From positions 1-64,000 of the forward strand of contig JAFSWZ010000013.1 in the NCBI GenBank assembly GCA_017450125.1: a stretch of DNA of 64,000 nucleotides, read 5' to 3'. The notes under the pieces are model-generated. The model was not told the DNA's origin and ran no database searches. It saw only the letters and a list, made by a program, of their open reading frames with translations. Made by a program: the position numbers and the translations under genes. Shown here in pieces: positions 24,041 to 31,465 of the stretch. The first letter of the stretch is position 1, and the number at the start of each line of letters is the position of its first letter. This DNA comes from Synergistaceae bacterium. Lineage in GTDB: Bacteria > Synergistota > Synergistia > Synergistales > Aminobacteriaceae.

Positions 24041-25146
24041 CCGCACTAATCTCCCTCGAGGTAATTATCCCCCTCATCCTGAGCGGGTGCGGGCTCGTGA
24101 TGATTTCGTCCCTCTCGCTGAGGAACAGTTTCGCTGGGGGAAATCCCTACATGGGGCCGCTGAAACAGTTTCAGTTCATCAGCTTGGGCTTCACGGTGAT
24201 GGTGATGATGCTGCGTCTCCCGACATCGACGCTCAGAAAGCACAGCTTCAAGATTTTCGTTGTGGCGATTATTCTGCTGATACTCACAATAATTCCCGGC
24301 ATCGGAATAGAGGTCAACGGCGCAAGAAGATGGATTGCGCTTCCCGGCTTCAGGTTTCAGCCCGTAGAACTGATGCTGTTTGCCGTCCCCGTTCTGATGG
24401 CAAAGAGGCTCACTGACGACGACGTGGTGAACGAGCGCAAGGACTTTCACGCGTTCATTACCCCGACGCTGATGATTTCCCTCATCAACGCCGGGCTTCT
24501 ATTAATGCAGCCGAACTTGGGCAGTACAATAATCATTGCCGCAATATGTTTCGTCATGCACATTGAGCGCAGAGGCTGGAAGTATCCGGCTATGGGCATA
24601 ATGATGGGAGCTGTCGCAGTCGTCTTCCTGATACTGATTGCGCCGTACAGAATGAGGAGGTTTACTGCCTTCTGGGATCCGTGGTCTGACCCGAGCAATG
24701 CAGGTTTCCAGATAATACAGGGTCTAGTAGCTTTCGCGAACGGCAGCGTTACCGGCGTGGGAATCGGCAAAGGACTTCAGGAGAACCGTTATCTGCCCGA
24801 GTCTGACACTGACTACATTTTCCCGGCAATCGGCGAGGAGTTCGGGCTTGTCGGGACAATGTTCCTTGTTTCGCTGTATGCTGTGTGGACGTGGCGGGCA
24901 TACTACATCTACAGGGACGCGAAGACTCCTTTCACGAAGTGCCTTGCGCTGGGACTTGCGGCTTCGGTAGTGTTTCCTATGTTCGTGAACGTTGCGGGTG
25001 TAACGAAGCTGATGCCGCTGACGGGAATACCGATGCCGTTCATCAGTTCGGGAGGGAGTGCGATGCTGTTTATGTGGGCAAAAGTCGGAGTGCTGCTGCG
25101 GATAAAGGCGGAGAGCAGGACAGCCGGAAAGGGGAAAACGAGTTGA
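24028..25146 (+). CDS. ftsW: FtsW/RodA/SpoVE (SEDS) family glycosyltransferase, probably FtsW
   Basis: A 372-residue SEDS-family protein with about ten predicted helices. Family motifs: NGARRWI (about 98-104), the FQPVE loop that follows it, and the C-terminal PLTGIPMPFISSGGSAML (about 329-346). SEDS proteins polymerise lipid II into glycan strands. The position between murD and murG identifies it as FtsW, the septal enzyme. The ATG at 24028 overlaps the end of murD; a longer reading would be buried in murD. Its TGA overlaps the TTG start of murG. Confidence 0.92.
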   Translation: MEIVAALISLEVIIPLILSGCGLVMISSLSLRNSFAGGNPYMGPLKQFQFISLGFTVMVMMLRLPTSTLRKHSFKIFVVAIILLILTIIPGIGIEVNGARRWIALPGFRFQPVELMLFAVPVLMAKRLTDDDVVNERKDFHAFITPTLMISLINAGLLLMQPNLGSTIIIAAICFVMHIERRGWKYPAMGIMMGAVAVVFLILIAPYRMRRFTAFWDPWSDPSNAGFQIIQGLVAFANGSVTGVGIGKGLQENRYLPESDTDYIFPAIGEEFGLVGTMFLVSLYAVWTWRAYYIYRDAKTPFTKCLALGLAASVVFPMFVNVAGVTKLMPLTGIPMPFISSGGSAMLFMWAKVGVLLRIKAESRTAGKGKTS

Positions 25147-26084
25147 GCAGGAAGGTACTTATAGCGGCAGGAGGAACAGGCGGGCATATTTTCCCGGCAA
25201 TAGTTTTCGGGAAAAGTCTTCAGGCAGAGGGCGACTCTGTGGAATGGATGTGCGGTTCGCGCGAGCTAGAGAGAACGATTTACGGCGCGGAAGGCATCTC
25301 TCCGATGTGCCTGCCTCTGGCGGGGTCTCCTCTGGGCACGAAGTCTCCGCTGAAGATTCTTGGCCGGATTGCTGATGTCGTGAAGTCGATCGTGATTGCG
25401 TTCCGACACGTAAAGACGTTCGATGCTGTGTACCTGTTCGGAGGATATATCTCGTTCGCGCCGCTGATTGCCGCAAAGCTCAGGGGGATTCCCGTAACTC
25501 TCCACGAACAGAACACCGTAGCGGGGAAGGTTACACGTCTTGCTTCGAGGATGGGAGCAGAGATTCACACGGGCTGGCCTGTCTGCGAGGGGATAAAGAA
25601 TTTCCGTTACGTCGGAATACCTGTGCGCGAACCCGTGAGGCTTCCGCGTGAAGAAGCGTTGAGGAGACTCGGGCTCGACCTTCCTGCGGGGAGCAAGGTT
25701 GTCGGAATTGCTGGCGGATCTTTGGGGAGCGGGCCTCTCAGCGAGAAGCTCAAGGAGACAGCTGCACTCTGCGGGGGGTACGAGTTTGTGTTCTTGTCGT
25801 CGAAGGAGAGGAAGGACGACGGCAACGCACACTACATCCCCTCACAGTGGGACATGAACCCGTTTTACTCGGCGTGTGATGTCCTCGTGTGCAGGGCGGG
25901 AGGTTCGACGCTCGCTGAAGCCCTGAAGTGGGAGCTACCGACAATCTCAATCCCCTGGCCCGGTGCGATGGACAACCACCAGCAGAAGAACGCCCTCGAG
26001 TTCGTGAAGCTCGCGAAGAATGCGCGCACGTTCAGCGAGGCCGACAACCCCGAAAAACTAGCAGGAATAATAGCAGACATGTGA
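25143..26084 (+). CDS. murG: MurG, undecaprenyl-PP-MurNAc-pentapeptide-UDP-GlcNAc GlcNAc transferase (short form)
   Basis: A 313-residue protein, about 40 residues shorter than typical MurG. The N-terminal glycine-rich loop AAGGTGGHIFPA (about 7-18) binds the undecaprenyl diphosphate; LHEQNTVAGK (about 121-130) and the UDP-GlcNAc site CRAGGSTLAEAL (about 248-259) are intact, followed by PWPGAMDNHQQKNA. It transfers GlcNAc to lipid I, giving lipid II, at the inner face of the membrane. The TTG start overlaps the ftsW stop. The shortfall seems to come from trimmed ends, mainly the C-terminal helix; key motifs are present. Confidence 0.93.
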   Translation: MSRKVLIAAGGTGGHIFPAIVFGKSLQAEGDSVEWMCGSRELERTIYGAEGISPMCLPLAGSPLGTKSPLKILGRIADVVKSIVIAFRHVKTFDAVYLFGGYISFAPLIAAKLRGIPVTLHEQNTVAGKVTRLASRMGAEIHTGWPVCEGIKNFRYVGIPVREPVRLPREEALRRLGLDLPAGSKVVGIAGGSLGSGPLSEKLKETAALCGGYEFVFLSSKERKDDGNAHYIPSQWDMNPFYSACDVLVCRAGGSTLAEALKWELPTISIPWPGAMDNHQQKNALEFVKLAKNARTFSEADNPEKLAGIIADM

Positions 26085-26114
26085 TATTCTATTGCCATCC
26101 CATAAATAAATGAG

Positions 26115-27422
26115 GTGGTAAAGATTCCACAGTGCTTAGTTATAGCCGACGACCTCACAGGCGGCAACGCTACGGGCGTACTCTTGGCCAAGACCGGCTA
26201 CAAGGCTCATTCAGTTCTGAGCTACGAACATTCCCGCGAGAACCCCGCCTTCATGGAGTGCGACTGCTTAATCATCACGACAGACAGCAGGGCACTAACG
26301 CAGAAGGAAGCGTATTCGCGGATAAAGCACGCCGCCCGTGTCTTCAGCAGTGATGATGTGAAGCTCTACTCGAAGCGCATTGACTCCACCCTTCGCGGCA
26401 ACTTAGGCGCGGAGACAGATGCAATGCTTGACTCGCTGGGTGATGACTATATCGCAGTGTGCGCACCGTGTTTCCCGTCGTCAGGGAGAACGCTTGTCGG
26501 GGGGTATCTGCTCGTTGACGGTCTGCCACTGCACAAGACCAACATAGCCATTGACCCCAAAACACCAGTGAAGGTCTCGGACATTGCGGAGATTTTCCAG
26601 TCTCAGAGCAAGTACAAGGTTGCCTCACTCTTCATTGATGACCTGATGAACGGCAAACATGCCCTCGCAGAGAAGATTAACGCACTCGCCAACGCAGGGA
26701 ACAGAATCATAATCATCGACTGCGTAACCAATGAAGATTTGAACCTGATAGCTGACGCAGTAATCACCAGCAAGAGAAAGATTCTCGCCGTAGACCCGGG
26801 AGCGTTCACGGCAACCCTCGCACGTAAAATCATTACTCCGCAGAACAAGACGGAACGTCTTAAGATTCTCGCAGTCGTCGGGAGCGTCAACCCCAACACG
26901 CGCGAACAGATGGAGAAGCTGTGGCTCGCCCAGCGTCCAATCGCCAACGTGTTCGTTGAGACGCGCAAACTTCTTGAGGGCGACGAACACAGGGAGCAGG
27001 AGATAGACCGTGTGAGTACTGAGATACTGAAACTCTCGAAGACCAACACAGTTCTGACTGTTACGGGCGACGGGATTTACCCGGAGAAACGCATAGACTT
27101 CAAGCAGTATTCCGGGCACATCGAGATTCTCACCGGCAGAATCAACACTGCGATGGCAGAAATTGCACTGCGCATCCTGCTGGCTGAGCCGTCGTTCAGG
27201 GGGCTTTATGCGAGCGGCGGTGATGTAACTCAGGCGGTGTGCGAGAAGTTCGGTGCGTCGGGGCTTGTGCTTATGGACGAGGTTCTTCCTCTTGCGGCTT
27301 ACGGGGTGTTTTCGGGCGGAGAGTTTGACGGGCTTCACGTGGTAACTAAGGGAGGCAGTCAGGGAAATTCTGACGCAATAAATCTCTGTGTGAACTACCT
27401 GAAGTCTAAGCTGTACATATAA
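26115..27422 (+). CDS. dtnK: four-carbon acid sugar kinase (DUF1537 family), D-threonate/erythronate kinase type
   Basis: About 435 residues. The N-terminal DUF1537 domain has VIADDLTGGNATGVLLA (about 9-25) and KRIDSTLRGN (about 86-95), the substrate site; the C-terminal nucleotide-binding domain carries GSVNPNTREQ (about 256-265) and LYASGGDVTQAV (about 363-374). It phosphorylates the 4-OH of D-threonate or erythronate. PdxA2 and a GntP permease follow, giving uptake, phosphorylation, then oxidation/decarboxylation to DHAP. The start is odd: the GTG at 26115 lies inside the best Shine-Dalgarno (GAGGTGG), whereas an in-frame ATT at 26124 is properly spaced from it. Confidence 0.85.
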   Translation: MVKIPQCLVIADDLTGGNATGVLLAKTGYKAHSVLSYEHSRENPAFMECDCLIITTDSRALTQKEAYSRIKHAARVFSSDDVKLYSKRIDSTLRGNLGAETDAMLDSLGDDYIAVCAPCFPSSGRTLVGGYLLVDGLPLHKTNIAIDPKTPVKVSDIAEIFQSQSKYKVASLFIDDLMNGKHALAEKINALANAGNRIIIIDCVTNEDLNLIADAVITSKRKILAVDPGAFTATLARKIITPQNKTERLKILAVVGSVNPNTREQMEKLWLAQRPIANVFVETRKLLEGDEHREQEIDRVSTEILKLSKTNTVLTVTGDGIYPEKRIDFKQYSGHIEILTGRINTAMAEIALRILLAEPSFRGLYASGGDVTQAVCEKFGASGLVLMDEVLPLAAYGVFSGGEFDGLHVVTKGGSQGNSDAINLCVNYLKSKLYI

Positions 27423-27434
27423 GGAGGTACATTA

Positions 27435-28436
27435 ATGGCAAAACCAATCGTAGCAGTACCAATCGGAGACCCTGCGGGCGTAGGGCCTGAAATCGTCGTG
27501 AAGTCTCTTGCGTCCGACGTGGTGAAGCAGTGTGCGGACTGCATCATAATCGGCGACAAGGGCATTATCGACAAGGCAATAGCTCTCACAGGTTCAACCC
27601 TCAAGGTTCACACGTGCAAGGACGTATCAGATGCGGATTTCTCTGACGGAGTTCTCAACCTGATTGACCTTCACAACATTAATCTTGACGGCTTCAAGTA
27701 CGGGGTTGTTCAGGCGATGTGCGGACAGGCGGCGTTCGACTACATTAAGTGCAGCATCGAGCTCGCAATGTCGGGCAAGGCTGACGCGGTCGCAACTACC
27801 CCCATCAACAAGGAGGCACTTCACGCGGCGAACGTTCCCTTCATCGGACACACGGAGATTTTCGGTGCGCTGACTAACACCGCAGACCCTCTAACGATGT
27901 TCGAGACAAACGGGCTGAGGGTGTTCTTCCTGACGCGCCATCTCTCGCTTATGCAGGCAATAGTCAGCATCAACAAGGCAAAAATCATCTCGTGCGTCAA
28001 GGAATGCATGGCCGCTCTTAAGCGTCTCGGCGTTACGGAAGGCACGATGGCGATTGCGGGTCTTAACCCCCACAGCGGAGAACACGGACTTTTCGGCTGG
28101 GAGGAAGTCAACGAGATTACTCCGGCGGTCGAGGAGCTTAAGGCTCAGGGCTACAATGTTGCAGGGCCTATCGGAGCAGATTCTGTGTTCCATCAGGCGG
28201 CAATAGGCAGATACAACAGCGTTCTTTCCCTGTACCACGATCAGGGGCACATCGCGACGAAAACTCTCGATTTTGAGCGCACAATCTCCATCACAAACGG
28301 AATGCCCATTCTCCGCACGAGCGTGGATCACGGTACGGCGTTCGACATTGCGGGCAAAAACATAGTGAGTGAGGTAAGCATGGTCGAAGCAATACGTCTT
28401 GCGGCCAAGTACGCACCATTCTTCAAGAAAAACTAG
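27435..28436 (+). CDS. pdxA2: PdxA2-type 4-phospho-D-threonate 3-dehydrogenase
   Basis: A 333-residue PdxA-family dehydrogenase: [11 protein letters not shown] at residues 10-20, zinc ligand region with GHTE (about 137-140), [17 protein letters not shown] (His ligand, about 208-215), and DQGHI with HGTAFDIAG near the C-terminus. PdxA2 forms oxidise 4-phospho-D-threonate or -erythronate, which then loses CO2 to yield DHAP. The DUF1537 kinase next door is the usual partner of PdxA2 and points away from a vitamin B6 role. It starts 12 bases after the kinase stop behind AAGGAGGT. Confidence 0.9.
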   Translation: MAKPIVAVPIGDPAGVGPEIVVKSLASDVVKQCADCIIIGDKGIIDKAIALTGSTLKVHTCKDVSDADFSDGVLNLIDLHNINLDGFKYGVVQAMCGQAAFDYIKCSIELAMSGKADAVATTPINKEALHAANVPFIGHTEIFGALTNTADPLTMFETNGLRVFFLTRHLSLMQAIVSINKAKIISCVKECMAALKRLGVTEGTMAIAGLNPHSGEHGLFGWEEVNEITPAVEELKAQGYNVAGPIGADSVFHQAAIGRYNSVLSLYHDQGHIATKTLDFERTISITNGMPILRTSVDHGTAFDIAGKNIVSEVSMVEAIRLAAKYAPFFKKN

Positions 28437-28454
28437 GAAGGAGCAATTATTCTC

Positions 28455-29870
28455 ATGGAACACATCGTTAGCGGAAACCAGATGCTTATCGGCCTTCTGG
28501 TCGGAATAGTAATCCTTATCGGCCTCGTGCTGTTCACGAAGGTTCAGGCGTTCCTTGCGCTTATCCTCGCGACGGTTATTGTCGGCGTAATCGGCGGAAT
28601 GCCCCTGCTGAACGTCTCCTACATTGGTGCTGACGGACTGTCTCACAGCGGAAGCATAATCTCGTCAATCTCTAACGGTTTCGGCGGAACGCTCGGGAGC
28701 ATCGGAATCATCATCGGTTTCGGCGTAATGATGGGACAGCTCTTCGAGGCCACCGGCGCGGCCAAGAGAATGGCTCACACGTTCCTGAAGATGTTCGGGC
28801 GCGGACGTGAAGAGGAAGCGTTAGCATTCACGGGCTTCCTTGTCTCGATACCTATCTTCTGCGACTCAGGGTTCGTAGTTCTTGCTCCTATCGCTAAAGC
28901 ACTCTCCAAAGTTACGAAGAAATCACTTATTGCGCTGGGTGTATCTCTTGCGGCAGGACTCGTAATTACACACTCGCTTGTTCCTCCGACTCCCGGCCCT
29001 CTGGGTGTGTGCGGAATTTTCGGCGTTGATGTGGGGCTGTACATTCTGGCGAGCATTGTTCTGGCTCTGCCGATGGCTATCGGATGCATAATGTACGCGC
29101 GTATGTCCCTCGCGAAGAAGTATTACTGGCTGCAGAACGACAAGGACGAGATCGTCAAAGCCGAGTACCAGAAGCCGGACTATGATGCGGCGTTCAACAT
29201 GGACATGACGGGAGTACCCGGCACAATGGAATCATTCATGCCCCTTATTCTCCCGATAATCCTTATCCTCATCAACACCGTAGCAACAGCCCTGAAGTTT
29301 ACGAGCGGATTCATGCAGGTAGTTATCTTCTTCGGACAGCCGATAATCGCGGTCGGTCTCGGCCTTCTTGTTGCGATTTTCACGCTCGCACGTACGCTCA
29401 CCCGTGATGAAGCACTCGCCGAGATGGAAAAGGGTATGGCTTCCGCAGGAATAATCCTTCTTGTTACAGGCGGCGGCGGAGCACTCGGAAGGATAATCCA
29501 GGACTCGGGGCTTGGCACGTACATGGCGAAGTACCTGCTTGATACCTCAATTCCTCTAGTGATTCTACCTCTGGTTATCTCGACGGCAATGCGCTTCGTT
29601 CAGGGCTCGGGCACTGTTGCGATGGTTACTGCGGCGAGCATCACTGCCCCCATCCTCAACAATGCGGGAGTGAATCCCCTTCTGGGAGTTATCGCCTGCT
29701 GTGTGGGTTCGCTGTTCTTCGGGTACTTCAACGACTCGTATTTCTGGGTTGTGAACAGGACGCTCGGCGTGAGCGAGGCCAAAGACCAGATTCGTATTTG
29801 GTCGTTCACCTCAACGATTGCGTGGGCGGTCGGTGTTGTTGAAGTTTTTGTGCTGAGCTATATCCTGTAA
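28455..29870 (+). CDS. GntP family sugar-acid permease
   Basis: A 471-residue membrane protein with about 12-14 predicted helices and the same family landmarks as the permease at 7530: FGGTLGSIGIIIGFGVMMG (about 76-94), IPIFCDSGFVVLAP, THSLVPPTPGP (about 176-186), and GYFNDSYFWVVNRT (about 424-437). The operon partners, a DUF1537 kinase and PdxA2, suggest it imports D-threonate or a related four-carbon sugar acid. It is the last gene of the unit and is followed by a terminator. Confidence 0.9.
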   Translation: MEHIVSGNQMLIGLLVGIVILIGLVLFTKVQAFLALILATVIVGVIGGMPLLNVSYIGADGLSHSGSIISSISNGFGGTLGSIGIIIGFGVMMGQLFEATGAAKRMAHTFLKMFGRGREEEALAFTGFLVSIPIFCDSGFVVLAPIAKALSKVTKKSLIALGVSLAAGLVITHSLVPPTPGPLGVCGIFGVDVGLYILASIVLALPMAIGCIMYARMSLAKKYYWLQNDKDEIVKAEYQKPDYDAAFNMDMTGVPGTMESFMPLILPIILILINTVATALKFTSGFMQVVIFFGQPIIAVGLGLLVAIFTLARTLTRDEALAEMEKGMASAGIILLVTGGGGALGRIIQDSGLGTYMAKYLLDTSIPLVILPLVISTAMRFVQGSGTVAMVTAASITAPILNNAGVNPLLGVIACCVGSLFFGYFNDSYFWVVNRTLGVSEAKDQIRIWSFTSTIAWAVGVVEVFVLSYIL

Positions 29871-29890
29871 TACGGTCTGAAAGACATTGC

Positions 29891-29925
29891 GGCAGGTCTC
29901 AGAAAACGAGGCCTGCTGATTTTTT
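29891..29925 (+). terminator. Rho-independent terminator of the sugar-acid operon
   Basis: GCAGGTCTC, a loop of seven, GAGGCCTGC, then TGATTTTTT. Confidence 0.8.
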
Positions 29926-29939
29926 CGGAGGGTGAAGCA

Positions 29940-30719
29940 ATGAGACAATACATAGTTGACGCGTTCACGGACAAAGTATTTTCGGGCAATCAGGCGGCAG
30001 TGTGCGTGATAGACACTTGGCCGGACGAAAAGCTGATGATGAACATTGCGCGCGAGAACAATTTTTCGGAGACAGCCTTCACGGTGAAAGAGGGAGACCG
30101 TTACCGCCTGCGCTGGTTTACGCCCGGAGGAGAGATAGACCTCTGCGGACATGCTACTCTTGCGACAGCGTACGTAGTGCTGAGGTTCTACGAGGAGGCT
30201 GACACAGTAACCTTCACGACGCTTAGCGGAGAACTCACCGTGAGGGAACATGACGGCCTTCTGTCGATGGATTTTCCGGCGTATGAGCTTGTGCCTGTCC
30301 CCGTAACGGAAGCAGTGTGCGAGGCTCTCGGCTGTGTTCCTGAATGCGCGTACATGGGCAGGGATTTGCTGTGCGTCCTAAAAACTGAGGACGAAGTCAG
30401 GGCGTGCACCCCCGACATGGCGAAGTTGAAGGAGCTTGACGGCCTGCTTCTGCACATCACTGCGCGCGGGCACGGCGGGGCTGACTGCGTATCACGGAGC
30501 TTTGCGCCGAAGCTGGGGATTGTTGAAGACCCTGTGTGCGGCTCGGGACACTGCCACATTGTGCCGTACTGGTCCGGCGTTCTCGGCAGGAAGGACATAA
30601 CGGCGTATCAGGCATCCGAACGCGGAGGCTGGCTGTACTGCCATCACGAAGGCGAACGCATAACGATTTCCGGGAAGGCCGCACTGTACTCACGCTCTGA
30701 AATTTTGGAGGAGGCTTGA
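29940..30719 (+). CDS. PhzF family isomerase/epimerase-like protein
   Basis: A 259-residue protein with the two-lobed PhzF fold. The N-terminus (YIVDAFTDKVFSGNQAAVCV, residues 4-23) and NNFSETAFT (about 38-46, with the general acid Glu of the family), LRWFTPGGEIDLCGHATLA (about 57-75) and the C-terminal EDPVCGSGHCHIVPYW (about 196-211) are clear. Members isomerise or epimerise small metabolites; the substrate of this one is not known. It has GGAGGGTGA before the ATG. Its last codons overlap the -35 box of the tRNA operon. Confidence 0.88.
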   Translation: MRQYIVDAFTDKVFSGNQAAVCVIDTWPDEKLMMNIARENNFSETAFTVKEGDRYRLRWFTPGGEIDLCGHATLATAYVVLRFYEEADTVTFTTLSGELTVREHDGLLSMDFPAYELVPVPVTEAVCEALGCVPECAYMGRDLLCVLKTEDEVRACTPDMAKLKELDGLLLHITARGHGGADCVSRSFAPKLGIVEDPVCGSGHCHIVPYWSGVLGRKDITAYQASERGGWLYCHHEGERITISGKAALYSRSEILEEA

Positions 30720-30743
30720 CAAAATCAGCGCAAGGGCTATAAT
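30716..30743 (+). promoter_or_regulatory. sigma-70 promoter of the tRNA cluster
   Basis: A perfect TTGACA (30716-30721), 16-base spacer and a perfect TATAAT (30738-30743), 22 bases before the first tRNA. This is the clearest promoter in the window. Confidence 0.9.
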
Positions 30744-30765
30744 ACCCAACTGTTGAACGCAACAG

Positions 30766-30843
30766 CGGGGCGTAGCGCAGTCTGGTTAGCGCACCTGCTT
30801 TGGGAGCAGGGGGTCGGAAGTTCGAATCTTCTCGCCCCGACCA
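30766..30843 (+). tRNA. tRNA-Pro (anticodon TGG)
   Basis: Acceptor CGGGGCG pairs with CGCCCCG; anticodon stem CCTGC/GCAGG around loop TTTGGGA; T-loop TTCGAAT; encoded CCA. Confidence 0.95.
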
Positions 30844-30871
30844 GAGTGAAGCTACGAAGAGTGAAGAACAT

Positions 30872-30948
30872 GCGGGAATAGCTCAGTTGGCTAGAGCGAT
30901 GGCCTTCCAAGCCGTAGGTCGCGGGTTCGAATCCCGTTTCCCGCTCCA
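30872..30948 (+). tRNA. tRNA-Gly (anticodon TCC)
   Basis: Acceptor GCGGGAA pairs with TTCCCGC; anticodon loop CTTCCAA; T-stem CGGGTTCGAATCCCG; encoded CCA. Confidence 0.95.
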
Positions 30949-30960
30949 AGCGTAAGATAC

Positions 30961-31037
30961 GCGCTCTTAGCTCAGCTGGATAGAGCAACGGCCTTCTAAG
31001 CCGTAGGCCGCGGGTTCGAATCCTGCAGGGCGCGCCA
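30961..31037 (+). tRNA. tRNA-Arg (anticodon TCT)
   Basis: Acceptor GCGCTCT pairs with AGGGCGC (one G-U); anticodon stem ACGGC/GCCGT with loop CTTCTAA; encoded CCA after the discriminator G. Confidence 0.95.
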
Positions 31038-31052
31038 GTAAGTTGACAACAT

Positions 31053-31130
31053 GGTGAGTGTAGCGCAATTGGTTAGAGCTTCGGATTGTGGTTCCGGCGG
31101 TTGAGGGTTCAAGTCCCTTCACTCACCCCA
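31053..31130 (+). tRNA. tRNA-His (anticodon GTG)
   Basis: Acceptor GTGAGTG pairs with CACTCAC, plus the extra 5' G (31053) opposite discriminator C that marks tRNA-His; anticodon loop TTGTGGT; encoded CCA. Confidence 0.95.
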
Positions 31131-31144
31131 TCAGCAAGAAAGAT

Positions 31145-31218
31145 GCGCTCTTAGCTCATTGGGATAGAGCGGCAGACTTCGGATCTGCAGGCGGCGGGTT
31201 CGAATCCTGCAGGGCGCG
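31145..31218 (+). tRNA. tRNA-Arg (anticodon TCG), CCA not encoded
   Basis: Acceptor GCGCTCT pairs with AGGGCGC; anticodon stem GCAGA/TCTGC with loop CTTCGGA. Downstream of the discriminator G the sequence is CAA, not CCA, so the 3' end must be added by nucleotidyltransferase, unlike its five neighbours. The acceptor and T-arm are identical to those of tRNA-Arg(TCT). Confidence 0.93.
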
Positions 31219-31231
31219 CAACGAGAATAAT

Positions 31232-31307
<76 letters not shown>

Positions 31308-31348
31308 GATAATCACCCGATAACGCATCGGCACTCATAGAGACAATG

Positions 31349-31384
31349 AAGCCCCGTTTGAACAATCAGGCGGGGCTTGTTGTT
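31349..31384 (+). terminator. terminator of the tRNA cluster
   Basis: AAGCCCCG pairs with CGGGGCTT across a 14-base loop, followed by a T-rich tract (GTTGTT). Confidence 0.6.
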
Positions 31385-31405
31385 ATGCAGAAAAACACGA
31401 GATTT

Positions 31406-31448
31406 TGCTATAATTACAGGCATTCAGAAAACTTTTTCATTCAGGAGG
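31406..31448 (+). promoter_or_regulatory. extended -10 promoter and Shine-Dalgarno of the PIN-kinase gene
   Basis: TGC-TATAAT (31406-31414) is an extended -10 element. AGGAGG at 31443-31448 lies 17 bases before the first usable ATG at 31466, longer than normal spacing; no better in-frame start is seen closer. Confidence 0.5.
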
Positions 31449-31465
31449 TTATTCACCGCTCAATA

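Noticed and set aside
26085-26114. Promoter between murG and the DUF1537 kinase gene
   Set aside because: Only a weak TATTCT-like match with no -35 hexamer; not enough to call.
30737-30988. Open frames across the tRNA genes
   Set aside because: They consist of tRNA sequence; a known artefact.
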